From NCBI GenBank assembly GCA_951799425.1, contig OX637392.1, forward strand, positions 39,384,593 through 39,448,592: 64,000 nt of DNA, read 5' to 3'. Of this stretch, positions 46,669 through 58,406 are shown piece after piece. A program made the position numbers and the translations under genes. The notes below the pieces were generated by a model, which saw only the letters and a list, made by a program, of their open reading frames with translations, searched no databases and was not told the origin of the DNA. Source of the DNA: Ilex aquifolium. Its lineage: Eukaryota > Streptophyta > Magnoliopsida > Aquifoliales > Aquifoliaceae. The first letter of the stretch is position 1; the number at the start of each line of letters is the position of its first letter.

Positions 46669-48343
46669 GTGAAGGTGATTTTGCAAAAGGTAAAGAAAGT
46701 GAAAAATCATTTGTTTGTGTTTTGTGAATGAAGTTTGTGAATGGAAATGTAAGAAAACAATTGTTAAAGGGTTATTCCAATGGGAATACCAACTCAACTC
46801 AAAACCTTCCTCTAAGGGTTTATAGATGAACAATTGATTCGTGGGAAGCTCGGGACAAATGGAAATGAGGATCTAAGCATAAACCGTGACAAGTCTACGG
46901 AATATCAAAGTCTCACAACCAAATGGAGGTGAGGATCCAAGCATACCCCGTGACAAATACCTACGGGATATCAAGGACTCACCACCACGTACACACTCAA
47001 TCCAGTCAAACCGAACCATCGTACACCGGGGAGGAAAGAAAATAAGTTGAAATGGAGGGCCAAAGAGGAATTCTCCCTTGAATTAGCCAACTAAAAATCT
47101 AGCTATTCATGCATAAAGGAAAGACAAGCATAATGTAAATGGACATAATGAAATGGAGCATGAAACTTGAACTAATACAAGAAAACTTAAACTAAGAAGA
47201 CAAATGTGAAATACCCAATTTAAAAGCTTGAAATGAAGAAAACTTAAATAACAATGGTGAAATCTAAAACATGTAACTAAACTTGGAATAGAATTGAAGT
47301 AGAGGAGATTACAATGCAAGAAATAAAGATTACAAGAAGATTAAAGCTTACAGGAACGAAAATAGAAAGGAAAATGCAAGACATAAGCTTTCTACTATTC
47401 ATCATCTTCTTCCTAGGAACTATCTAAGCTTAGGTAGCCACCCTCAATACAATGTGTAAATGCTCAATATAATGGAGAGTTAGCCTTCAATTTTCGTGCA
47501 TGGTGGTCCCCCCTAGCCGTGTGCAGGCCTCCCATCAATGGGAGGCTGAGTTGAAGCTTGGACAGGCTAGGAGAAGGTTAGCCTGCAACTCCCCTGGCAG
47601 CCCCCTTCTCTCCCATCCTCATTAATGCCATTGCCTCCAAATGTCTTCAAGTAGGGTGTAGGAGGCATGGTTGTAGGGATAAAATGTCGGTCTAGGTGTG
47701 GGAGAAGTGTAGGTGGGACCCCCAAGCAAGTGGAGCATGATTGCAGGCGATTCTGGGCTGTCAGGCACGGCGTACCGGTACTGCGTACTGGTACGGTACA
47801 GTACCGGTACTGCATACCGGTACGGTTTGGCTACTGGAGTTCGGCGTACCGGTACGCAGTACCGGTACGGTACCATACCGGTACTGTTTTTTGCTCTAGA
47901 CCACTTTTCGTAGAATCGGCATAACTTTTGATCCAACCGTTGGATTGAGCTGAAATGGTGACACAATACAGAAGACATCCAGATCTACAACTTTCGTTTT
48001 TTAAACTTTTTCAGATTCGAAGTGGATCATGGTCAAAATGGAGGAATACTGAGGCTCTGTTTCCAGATGGTGTGGCTGCTGGTGCTTTTGTTCCCAAACA
48101 CCAATACGTCCTTGATTTCTTCACTTTTAAGCCTCCAAATCTTCATGTAATGTATCCATGCCCTCACCACACATCCATCATAGTTGCAAGGTCCTAAAAT
48201 CAATCATTTAAGCTATAAAAACTTGCAACATTGAAAATTCAACATTATTCATAAAATTGGCTAACACTAAGTACTTATATGCAAAAGTTGAGTTAAAATG
48301 AATGTAATGAGGCCTTCAAATATACAATATTTTGTGCTCATCA

Positions 48344-48360
48344 CACCCCCCAACTTAAGT
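48344..48360 (-). promoter_or_regulatory. Polypurine tract of the gag-only element
   Basis: The minus strand reads ACTTAAGTTGGGGGGTG directly before the 3' LTR. It is the same type as in the Athila-like element. Confidence 0.8.
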
Positions 48361-50380
48361 TTTGCTAGTCCCTAGCAAACAAAATGTAAAAAAAAGCATG
48401 CAAACAAAATACACATGTAATAATTCCGCAATTGCATTTAGCACATGCAACAAGCCTTTAAACCCCTAGGTGATCCCTACTGGACGAGTTTTGTATCGTG
48501 AAGGTTTCCAGTGAAGGTACCTACAAACTTCTTTTCCTAATATCCAATATTTAAAATATATTCCCTTATCTTAACTAGCAATGGGATGTCAAAAACAACT
48601 TGCTCCGAAACACCCGAACTAAAAACACATGAAACACATCATAGCCTTAAATGCTATTCTAGAGTATTCACATACACATTCATTTTCAAACTCGTGTGTG
48701 AGTGCAATGAACATGTAATTTAAGCATTTACACGACGGAATTCACATTCACATAGCTATCCAAATTTAGCTTTGATGCAAAACTCACCAAGGGTTTCTCT
48801 CAAAAATGAATACACTATGATTATCCGAGCATGCTCTCCATGTGTATATGTGAGATAGAATCTTGTGCCCAAAACGAAGTATACTCACATATAATCCAAA
48901 AATGAAGTATGCATAAAAATGAAACAACCTTGGCATAATCTCATGAAGGGAATGCTAGGGCATTTGATAGCAAAACCAACTTCTCTTGTTCTTTTCAAAG
49001 TATGCATCCCCCATGCTTTCTCTAGATCATTTAGGACTTTCACGGGTTGTAATGAGGCCTTGGGGTGATATTGAGGTAGGCAAAATGAAGGATATAGGAT
49101 AACAAAGAGGGTTGTTCCGAGTGAATGACATTTATTTCAAAAAGATCTCCCTTTTATGGGATTTCTAGGCTAACACCATCACCACACTCTTTGTTTCTTT
49201 TTTCTTCTTTTCCTTAACATTTTCCTTTTCTTTTTCTCTTTCTTTTCTTCTTTCACCCATTTTCTTCCTTTTCTTGGATTTTCATTCTTTTTCCATTCAA
49301 CTCTTTTGAGTTTCAACATCATTTATCCCTTTTGTTTGAGTTTCCACACCATACATCCTTTTCTTTTACGATCAAATCATATCCCACTCTAGGAACAACC
49401 AAGGTAAGGTAGATATTTATCATTATCATTGGCTTGGTCAAATGTGTGGCATAGAAACGAGTTCAATTAAGGCTCAATCACGGCACTAGGGATACTATTT
49501 TCACAAGAAAAAGGCAAAGGCTCAAAGCATTCAAAAAATGGCCTAAGATCATTTCTAAATAAGCATGGGGGAGCATTATGCATTTCAAGACAAAGTCAAT
49601 CAACTACACAAATGCACCTAACCAAAACAAGCATAATGAGATTATTGAACAAATTTGGAATTTGAAAAATTATTCCTTGAGTAAATGTAAGTTCCCTCCA
49701 AACAAGGATTGACATTAAAGCTCACATGGGTTCTTACTCATCTCCACTATTCATGTCAAGCACTAAATGTGAACTCAATCCCTAAATTACCAAAATTACA
49801 AGTTCATGGTGCACTTATGGTTGAGTTCAAAAGCAAACAAGTATGTGATACTCTTAGCAATAGGATAAACTTCTATAATGTGCTCATGTATTCAAAGTTC
49901 AAAATGAAGATCAAGTAATCACAAATCCCATAACCATTAGGATAGGGGAATATAGTTCAATATTGGAACCAAAAATTTTCAAAATTTCCACATTTTCCAT
50001 TATTTTATACAAAAAGTGGTGGAAAATGTAAATGGTGCACCTCACCCCCCAACTTGAACCATGCATTGTCCTCAATGCACAAGGAATCATGCAATGAGAA
50101 AAATGAAAGTAAAAATGGGGAATGAGATACCCCCCCTTTTTTTTCTTTTTTTTTTTCTTTAGTATGCACATTAAAGGGAAAACAATAAAGTTTGTTTACA
50201 CCCCCCAACTTAAACTCGCTCATGATATTGAATGATATTTTCTACGATGATGCTCAAAATGAAATGAATCCAAATTAGGGAGATGTAAACAACTTCTACA
50301 CTACAACAAAATAAAAATAAAGATATAACAATAAAAGAAATCTAACTACTATGTACATGAAAGTAAAACAAAGAGGGCTC
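48361..50380 (-). mobile_element. Non-coding interior of the gag-only element
   Basis: No reading frame of note. T/C-rich at 49190-49300, with poly-T near 50135-50160. It shares words with the Athila-like element's interior (37190-37260). Confidence 0.5.
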
Positions 50381-50383
50381 ATG

Positions 50384-51289
50384 TCAATCCGGCTTCAATT
50401 CGGATATGAGCTTGCGCCCATTGATTTTTTTGATTTTAACATTTTTTTGTTGTATAAATGCCCTTCCCAACCCATCTATCCAACAATACAAAGGATAAGA
50501 AGTCAAAAATCTCAACCAAATAGAAGTGTAGACAAGTTTATGCAATCTCAACAATGGAGTATACAATTTGTCTTGAAAACTTTCTACACTTAACTCAATT
50601 GCAATGCCCTCCCCAAGTTGAGAAATGTGAATATCAACACCACTCTTAGATGGAAAAATGACATTGGGCTCATTAGCCTCTTGTGAGATAATAACTTTAT
50701 CAAATTTTTCACAATCAAGAGTGGTGGGAGATTCAACATCAATATGCATTCCATTGGGATGATCAACCTCAATACATTGACTATGCTCAAGATGTTGTTC
50801 TTCATGCATAGCAATTATAGCATTAGTCAATGTATCAAGTTGTTGGGTTATTTGGGCATTCCATTCCATTTGGCTTTGCATAAACTCGTAAAACGTATTT
50901 TCCAATTCTTGTTCAGTTGAGTCCTCATACGTTGGATAATGGCAAAATTCATTTGGTGGTGTGAGATTGGATGAAAAATCATGAGGTTCATTCTCCCAAC
51001 CATAACTCGGATAACTCGGTGTAACATAATGATTGGGGTAAAAATTTTCGGAGGCCAAAAATGAATTTGAACCTTCACATGCAAAGTCTTGAACCGGATA
51101 ATTTCTTGGGCATTCATTAGTGAGGTGTCCATACTCACCACAAATTTCGCAAACGTTTTCAAAATAAGAGGCCATTCTTGGGCACTCACTAGTAATATGC
51201 CCATACTCATCACAAATCTCACACACATTTTGAAAACTTTGGGCATTATATATATTTTCATAAAAATTATAAGACATAATACAAAACAC
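50384..51289 (-). CDS. Zinc-knuckle gag-like protein of the non-autonomous LTR element
   Basis: An open frame of 301 codons. Residues 22-35 and about 46-59 are two tandem CCHC knuckles (CEICDEYGHITSEC and CEICGEYGHLTNEC, C-x2-C-x4-H-x4-C), the RNA-binding motif of gag nucleocapsids. An acidic central part and EFMQSQMEWNAQITQQLDTL, a likely helix, follow. There is no protease or polymerase. It starts about 110 bp inside the PBS on the minus strand. The related remnant at 34330-35120 shows that this gag type belongs to a family with both old and younger members here. Confidence 0.65.
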   Translation of the reverse strand: MFCIMSYNFYENIYNAQSFQNVCEICDEYGHITSECPRMASYFENVCEICGEYGHLTNECPRNYPVQDFACEGSNSFLASENFYPNHYVTPSYPSYGWENEPHDFSSNLTPPNEFCHYPTYEDSTEQELENTFYEFMQSQMEWNAQITQQLDTLTNAIIAMHEEQHLEHSQCIEVDHPNGMHIDVESPTTLDCEKFDKVIISQEANEPNVIFPSKSGVDIHISQLGEGIAIELSVESFQDKLYTPLLRLHKLVYTSIWLRFLTSYPLYCWIDGLGRAFIQQKNVKIKKINGRKLISELKPD

Positions 51290-51399
51290 AAACTAAAACA
51301 AAATATTTACAAAAGAAACGACATACCTTGGCCCGTGATGAAAATCACGAGACTTACCTATGCCGTCCCAAAATCACATTTGAACTCGACGCTTAACCT

Positions 51400-51420
51400 T
51401 CCCCAGCAACGGCGCCAAAA
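51400..51420 (-). promoter_or_regulatory. tRNA-Asp-type primer-binding site of the gag-only element
   Basis: The minus strand reads TTTTGGCGCCGTTGCTGGGG directly after the LTR end. Confidence 0.85.
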
Positions 51421-53353
51421 TGATTGATTGAAAACGTTGTATTCCCTAACCCCTAAACATCACCATTTGACATGTGTATATGGCTTATGGGACTAAGGGA
51501 GTGTCACTCTCCCTCGGGGTGATGCAAGAGATTAGGCAACAACGGATTGGTGGAAAATGGAATGAACAAAAGGTGAAATGAAATGCGGGTGTGTGAAAAA
51601 AAGTGCTCCCCAATCGTAAAGAGTCTTTTGTGTGTCGGTGTTTTACTTGGAATAGTATTCCAAGGTCGTCTCCTCAGGGAAGGAAAGTTCAAGTTGTGTG
51701 AAGGTGATTTTGCAAAAGGTAAAGAAAGTGAAAAATCTTTTATTTGTGTTTTGTGAGTGAAGTTTGTGAATGGAAATGCAAGAAAACAATTGTTGGCTAA
51801 TCCAAAGGGTCATTCCAATGGGAATACCAACTCAACTCAAAACCTTCCTCCAAGGGTTTATAGATGAACGATTGATTCGTGGGAAGCTCGGGACAAATGG
51901 AAATGAGGATCTAAGCATAAACCATGACAAGTCTACGGAATGTCAAAGCCTCACAACCAAATGGAGGTGAGAATCCAAGCATACCTCGTGACAAATGCCT
52001 ACGGGATATCAAGGACTCACCACCACGTCCACACTCAACCCAGTCAAACCGAACCATCGTACACCGGGGAGGAAAGAAAATAAGTTGAAATGGAGGGCCC
52101 AAGAGGAATTCTCCCTTGAATTAGCCAACTAAAAATCTAGCTATTCATGCATAAAGGAAAGACAAGCATAATGTAAATGGACATAATGAAATGGAGCATG
52201 AAACTTGAACTAATACAAGAAAACTTAAACTAAGAAGACAAATATGAAATACCCAATTTAAAAGCTTGAAATGAAGAAAACTTAAATAACAATGGTGAAA
52301 TCTAAAACATGTAACTAAAATTGGAATAGAATTGAAGTAGAGGAGATTACAATGCAAGAAATAAAGATTACAAGAAGATTAAAGCTTACAGGAACGAAAA
52401 TAGAAAGGAAAATGCAAGAACATAAGCTTTCTACTATTCATCATCTTCTTCCTAGGAACTATCTAAGCTTAGGTAGCCACCCTCAATACAATGTGTAAAT
52501 GCTCAATATAATGGAGAGTTAGCCTTCAATTTTCGTGCATGGTGGTCCCCCCTAGCCGTGTGCAGGCCTCCCATCAATGGGAGGCTGAGTTGAAGCTTGG
52601 ACATGCTAGGAGAAGGTTAGCCTGCAACTCCCCTAGCAGCCCCCTTATCTCCCATCCTCATTAATGTCATTACCTCCAAATTTCTTCAAGTAGGGTGTAG
52701 GAGGCATGGTTGTAGGGATAAAATGTCGGGCTAGGTGTGGGAGAAGTGTAGGTGGGACCCCAAAGCAAGTGGAGCATGATTACAGGCGATTCTGGGCTGT
52801 CAGGCACGGCGTACCGGTACGATTTGGCTATTGGAGTTCGGCGTACCGGTACGCAGTACCGGTAAGGTACCATACCGGTACTGTGTACCAGTACTGTTTT
52901 CTACTCTGGACCATTTTTCGTATAATCGGCATAACTTTTGATCCAGCCGTTGGATTGAGCTGAAAGTTTGACACAATACAAAAGACATCCAGATCTAAAA
53001 CTTGCGTGTTTTGAACTTGTTCAGATTCGAAGTGGATCATGGTCAAAATGGAGGAATACCGAGGCTCTGTTTCCAGATGGTGTGGCTGCTGGTGCTTTTG
53101 TTCCCAAACACCAATACCTCCTTGATTTCTTCACTTTTAAGCCTCCAAATCTTCATGTAATGTGTCCATGCCCTCAACACACATCCATCATAGTTGCAAG
53201 GTCCTAAAATCAATCATTTAAGCTATAAAAACTTGCAACATTGAAAATTCAACATTATTCATAAAATTGGCTAACACTAAGTACTTATATGCAAAAGTTG
53301 AGTTAAAATGAATGTAATGAGGCCTTCAAATATACAATATTTTGTGCTCATCA
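51421..53353 (-). repeat. 5' LTR of the gag-only element
   Basis: 1933 bp, TGATGAGCAC...CAATCAATCA on the minus strand. It holds a GTACCGGTAC-type cluster at 52808-52895. It has an uninterrupted GTGTGAAGGTG at about 51695, the empty-site counterpart of the solo LTR insertion in the other LTR. Confidence 0.9.
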
Positions 53354-53358
53354 CTGAA

Positions 53359-54096
53359 CTCTCACTCCCTACCAGATACAAAGAAAAAGTTATCTTTGTA
53401 ACCCTTGTAGGAAGATGTTAGGTTGGTGATTAGGTGTTGGGCCTTCACTCATTTTGAGATGTAAAGAAATCCATCGGTAGGAGATAATTTGACATTGAAG
53501 AAGTTCATGAGTAAAGGGATTGAGGGGGAACTAGCAAGGCCATTTTCTTTGAAGAAAATCATAAGGCAGACTAGAACGCCCCAAAAATTGGGAGAGAGTT
53601 GAGCAGGATAGACATTGAAGTGTTGGAGCACAAATTTGAGGAAAAGATGCATGAGAAACCTAAGCCCATTCTCAACAGTCGCGAGGAAGAAACAGGTCTT
53701 CTCATGAAGGACATTGTTATAATGATTGTCAATATTGGGACACTAGATGAGTATGTCCTTGGAGAAAACGAATTTGGTAGAGAGGACACCTAACTAAGGA
53801 GGGGTAATCCTATTGGGCCCTAAAGCGTTTGAGGTGCTTGAAATGCCCTCATTCTCATCACAGGTGCCTAAGGTCCCAACAACATTTTTCCTAGCCCATC
53901 TCTTTTGAGACCTCTTGGGCTTTATAACTAAGCCATCAATTTCATCTCCCACATCTCCCACATCTCCAAGGTCATTGATTTCATCATTTTCAGACAAGCT
54001 AACCCTTTGACTCACCTCCAAAAAGCTCGACACATCATCTCTGTCAACTATGGCAAGAGAGACGGAAGACCCTCTGGCCTCAGAAGAAATAGACAT
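53359..54096 (-). mobile_element. Antisense coding region of the Tat element, right part
   Basis: The minus-strand segment at 53652-53449 reads VLQHFNVYPAQLSPNFWGVL and then FFNVKLSPTDGFLYIS. This is the pattern of the domain Pfam calls putative gypsy-type transposon protein (Transposase_28). 54096-53794 is an acidic N-terminal part with a basic KPKRSQKRWARK stretch. Its continuation lies at 41960-43598. Remnant. Confidence 0.55.
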
Positions 54097-54865
54097 GAAG
54101 ATACAAGGGGTGAAATAACAAAAATAACTGTAGAGAGGTGGAACGTTTAGAGAAAAATCCTCAATTGCTCGAGGATCTAGACACTAATGACCGAAGACAA
54201 AAACCCTAACAGTTGCGTGGGGATCCAAGAAAAGGGGGAGAGAGGACAAATAATGACCTAGGCTCCTAAAATAACAGAAGCGAAACGTTCAAAAATGAAA
54301 GATTCACATCGGATTCGAAGGATCCAAGGTTGATTGAAAAACCTTAGGAATGAAAAATTAAAGAGGAGATGAAACAGAAGACGTACCTAACCGAGGGCCA
54401 TTGATGGTTGGAAACCAAGAGGGGCACCCAAGAAGGATGGAAGAAGCTTCAAAAGTCTGTGAAATAGCTTCAAAGAAGATCTGGGCGCCTGATCGAGAAG
54501 GCGTGAATACAGAGGAAGAAAGGAAGAAGAAGGCCTAGAGCAAAGGAAAAGAAGAAAGAAAGGGTTTCTGGAAAAATGTAAAGAGACTTGAAAGGATGAA
54601 AATTTAAATAAGAGGGGGATTTTTGGCAGTTTTGTCTACAAAAGCATTTAAGGCCCTTGTACAGTTGGATGCGTGGTGCAGTAATGTCGAACGTGCATGA
54701 TGATCTAGGCACGAATGACTCCTCGCACGCGTGAGACATTAAGATCTCTGGAAAACGTCCCATCATGTCCGTTCTAAATGGGTAGGAGCCAAGCTTAGCT
54801 AGAAGTGCGGGCCATTCCTAACCCACGTCAGGCAAGGCAGACCTGACCTAAAACTGGGGGACAAC

Positions 54866-55668
54866 TGATGATACCAAAAATTAGCCAAGTCTAAGCTCGG
54901 AGCAGTAGCAGATCGGGAGATCGCCCCCAATAGGGGCCTGCATGATGATGTCGAAATTTGGGTCCCAGTTATGACAGCCAAAGTCAGGTGAATGAGTTGG
55001 CCTTTCACTCCCTAGCTTAGGTTTTCTAGCTTGTACCTCTTATCTCAGACCTCCCAGCTCGTGATTAACAGCTCGGGAGATGCAGATTGGAAATTTTCAT
55101 CAATATGATCATCGTGCACATTGTGACAGTGACTACTCACACTTTCTAGAAGGCCATGTCATGCCCATGGAATATAGCCTCTAATAGCCAAATATTTCGC
55201 CTTATGGGTCGTGATAACACCAAAGGGATCACGTTACTTACACAAGGATCACGACCATTATGCAAGGATCACGACGGATACGCAGGGATCACGTTGATCA
55301 TGCGAAGCTCCTACATTCTATAAATAGGGATCAATCTCTCGCTTTGTAAAGGATCCAAGAAAAAAAATTGACTCATCATTGCGTTGTAATCTTCTTTACC
55401 AAATAATAGCAAACTCCCCCCAGAAGCAAGAGACTCCATTGCAGTGGATTAGCCAAACTTCTAAGCTGGTGAACCACTATAAATCTCCTGTCTATCGATT
55501 TTTACTGATTGTTATTGCTTTTGTGATTGAATGTTCGCCACTACGAGACTAGTAGCTCTGACTGGATGTCATAGTGAATCCCCATTATTGTTCTTAATAA
55601 ATCTCAAATCAATTTCCCCTTTTCTGAGCCCCGAGCTTAACCACTCAATCACGTAGACCACACCATCA
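54866..55668 (+). repeat. 3' LTR of the Tat element
   Basis: 803 bp, TGATGATACC...CACACCATCA, preceded by the purine tract AAACTGGGGGACAAC. It contains repeated GGATCACG words (about 55226-55290) shortly before a CTATAAATAGGG TATA box at about 55318. Confidence 0.9.
55316..55329 (+). promoter_or_regulatory. TATA box of the Tat 3' LTR
   Basis: TCTATAAATAGGG, about 30 bp downstream of a cluster of GGATCACG words. Confidence 0.65.
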
Positions 55669-55673
55669 GTATG

Positions 55674-56396
55674 TACCCAATAATGAAATATAAGACACAT
55701 TAACTATATTTTCTTTCATTTGCTCTAACATTCTTTTCATGCGATTATGCCAATGTCATTTCATTTGAATGATGTTCTTCATTTAAAAAATATATGAGTT
55801 ATATTCTGCTTTTGATTGTGTAATTTCTCTAATCCTATATAATTTATAAGTGAAGCAGTTACTCCAATAAGAGGTTTTATATTCTAAGAATGCAACCTCG
55901 GTGAGATTTGCATCAAAACTAACGTTGGATAACTAATAGAGATGTGGATGTTGTTTGATAAATTTCTTGAATTTAATGATCATCTCTCTCACACACGAGT
56001 TTCTGATACTAATATGAATGTGCATACTCTTACATGACATTTAAGTCTATAGTTTAGCATTTATGTGAATAATTTGAGTGGATGATGAATTTTTCTTAAA
56101 TTTCATTATTAATTTGGAAATAATAATATGTTCCAAATTTGCGGATAAATAAAATAATTTTTTTCTTAAATGTCATTGTCAATTATGAAATAATAATATG
56201 TTCCAAATTTGCTGATAAATAAAATAAAGTTTGTAGATATCTTCACCGGAAACCTTCATGAGACAAAACTCATCTATTAGGAGTTTAATGGCTTATTGCA
56301 TAGGGTAAATTCAATCATGATCGCCTAAGAAAGTGGTTTTGTGATTTAATTTTATATTTTGTGTTTGTTAGGGACTAGTAAAGTCTAAGTTGGGGG
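55674..56396 (+). mobile_element. Athila-like internal region, end part
   Basis: Non-coding, ending with the purine tract AAGTTGGGGG (56387-56396) before the 3' LTR. Confidence 0.6.
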
Positions 56397-56845
56397 TGTA
56401 TTGAGTATACAATTTTGCATAATCTTATGTCTTAAACCAACCATCTTAGCTTTGCTTATTAATTATATATTTCATTTTAGTCGAGTTATATTTTATTAGT
56501 AAATTGTGTGTTTGCTTGTTAATTTTATTAGCAAAAATTTAATAGCTTATGCATAGGGTAAATTCAATTTAGAACTGGTAGGAGTTGTACTGGTTCAACA
56601 TGAAACAAATAGGCTGGTACCAATTCATTCAAAACATAAAGTTTTCTACCGGTTCGTTACTATTTTTGCTACCAGTAGATCGTGGACAGAAGTTGTTGTA
56701 CATGCTTATCCCTTGCTGTTGTATCGATTCATCAGAGTTAAAGTTCAACAAGGAGTCCTATTTGAAGACTTTGGCTGGCCAAATCTTACTGATATTTTCG
56801 GAGATTTTCGAGGAATGAGAGAGAGTGACGTAAAGAAGGAATGAG

Positions 56846-56884
<39 letters not shown>

Positions 56885-57821
56885 ACCGTTCCTTTTTAAG
56901 CCGGAATAAGGGAGGATCCCAGCATTCTCTTCTTCATATTTTTTTAACATTTTCTTCTAGGGGGAGCTCTTCTTGTAATTGTTTTTCAAGGGCTCTTCTT
57001 CATCGTTATTCTTCTAGGGTTTGTTTTTCATTTTTTTCAACACAGCATAGAGTAGGTTTATTTTCTTGTCTTCTTGTTTAGTTTAATTATAGAGTACTTT
57101 CAATTTCTTATTTAGATTAATCTTTTGTTCTTATTTAGATACGAAGAATTGAATTGAATTTTTCTTTCAACATTAATTTTGTTTTCTTTTCAATTGCTAT
57201 GTCTTTCATATTTGTTTTTAATTTCATATGCGCTATGTGTGAGTAATTTAGTTTCGGTATAATCGGAGGAGAGATTCTTATCCGTGAATGAGTGATTTTG
57301 ACCTATATAGGATTTTAATGTTTAGTATTATTTTGTTGATTGAAACAATCAAATTTGAACACATAGGTGATTTGTAAACATCTTTGATTATCGGTAGATA
57401 ATTGAATTTAACACGCTTAATTCTTAGAGTCCCTACAATCAACATGGTACCAATTCTTTCATAAATTAGTTTTCTTATCAAAGTAATATTTTTTAAATTC
57501 TGAATTTTATTGAATATTCTCCGTCGAAGTGAGTTTGATTATAATCTTGTATGAGTTATAAATTGGGTCAAAATTCTTATTCATGGTGGGATGAAATTAG
57601 AAGATTATCCAGTTTATTTTAATATTATTTCTTAGTTTTTATTAATTTTCATCTTCTTTGAAAATCAAAAGATTTTATTTTTGGTAATTTAAATCATATC
57701 ACCATTCGAATTTGTCCTTGTTTCCTTGCGGTGACGACCTTAGTATTTTTCAAGTTATTACACGATTAATTTTCCTACGCTTGGGAAGCAGTTTCAAATT
57801 TACCACTTTTAAGAACAATCA
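56397..57821 (+). repeat. 3' LTR of the Athila-like element
   Basis: 1425 bp, TGTATTGAGTATAC...AAGAACAATCA, clearly homologous to 32167-33657. A CT microsatellite at 56848-56882 is much longer than at the same place in the 5' LTR. Confidence 0.8.
56848..56882. repeat. (CT)n microsatellite
   Basis: About 17 CT units inside the Athila-like 3' LTR. Confidence 0.95.
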
Positions 57822-57826
57822 ATCAC

Positions 57827-58406
57827 TATCACTTAATTAGCTAATACTAAGTAGATTATGTTTCAAGTCATCAACAAGAAGCACATTTTCAATTTGGTAA
57901 AGCTTTCTTACCCACATTATCAATTCCAACAATTTTTCCTTTGGCATTGCCTCCAAAGGTCACATATTCATCATCTTCCTTTGATAGTTGTGCAAATTTT
58001 GCAATATCACCCGTTATGTATCTTGAGCATCCACTATCAAGGAATCACTAGTTGCCTTTGTGGGTGGACTTGAAACATACCTACACAAGTAATTCAAGGA
58101 TTTGTCTTTGGTACTCATTTAGTTTTGGGTCCTTGATAGTTAGTGTATGATTTATTCATGAATCTATTTTGTTAGGATCTTCTATCAAAACAACTATAAG
58201 CTAAGTGTCCTATTTTATAACAATAATAACATGTTTTAGTTGACATACTTGACTTTGATTCCTTAACAAAGAAATTTTTGTAAGCTTTTTGATTTTAGTC
58301 ATTGTTGAATCTAGTTTTGCCTTGTCAAAAACACATCTTTGATTTGATAATAGTTTCTCCAATTTTTCACTTCCTTGAGTGAATTTTGAAACAATTTTTG
58401 CTTAGA
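57827..58406 (-). mobile_element. SIRE-like copia protease region
   Basis: Minus-strand words LLVDDLKHN, TFGGNAKG and DSGCSRYITGD (the copia protease active-site region, usually WxLDSGCSRHMTG). Collinear with gag to the right. Broken. Confidence 0.75.

Larger units (their letters stand above)
43719..48343 (-). repeat. 3' LTR of the gag-only element, interrupted by a solo LTR
   Basis: About 1.95 kb of LTR, split by 44001-46668 plus one TSD copy. The palindrome cluster at 47768-47885 is longer in its first part than in the 5' LTR. Confidence 0.9.
43719..53353 (-). mobile_element. Non-autonomous gag-only LTR element (TR-GAG-like) in minus orientation
   Basis: The LTRs are 51421-53353 (5') and 43719-48343 (3', enlarged by a nested solo LTR). 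The TSD is CTGAA (43714-43718 and 53354-53358). It has a tRNA-Asp-type PBS and a purine tract. The internal 3.1 kb encodes only a zinc-knuckle protein. The LTRs are very similar, so this is among the younger insertions. Apart from the nested solo LTR it looks whole, but it needs pol from another element. It splits the antisense region of the Tat element. Confidence 0.9.
37900..55668 (+). mobile_element. Tat-type Ty3/gypsy element (aRNH-bearing, with antisense reading frames)
   Basis: The 3' LTR (54866-55668) is complete. The 5' LTR is represented by only its first 135 bp or so. The flanks GTCTG and GTATG give a 5-bp TSD with one mismatch. The plus strand carries gag, protease, reverse transcriptase and RNase H remnants in order, then a second RNase H-like segment typical of the Tat group. 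An array of small hairpins follows, then minus-strand frames. It is broken in several places. The antisense region is split by a younger LTR element at 43719-53353. Confidence 0.85.
32167..57821 (+). mobile_element. Non-autonomous Athila-like (gypsy) LTR element with nested insertions
   Basis: The two LTRs (32167-33657 and 56397-57821) are clearly homologous. A tRNA-Asp-type PBS follows the first and a GTTGGGGGTG purine tract precedes the second. The flanks ACCTC and ATCAC would be a diverged TSD. Its own DNA is about 6 kb once the Helitron, MULE and Tat element are removed. It encodes only a zinc-knuckle gag-like remnant; no protease, reverse transcriptase or integrase was seen. It is inserted in SIRE-like copia pol. 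It is old and broken. Confidence 0.8.
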
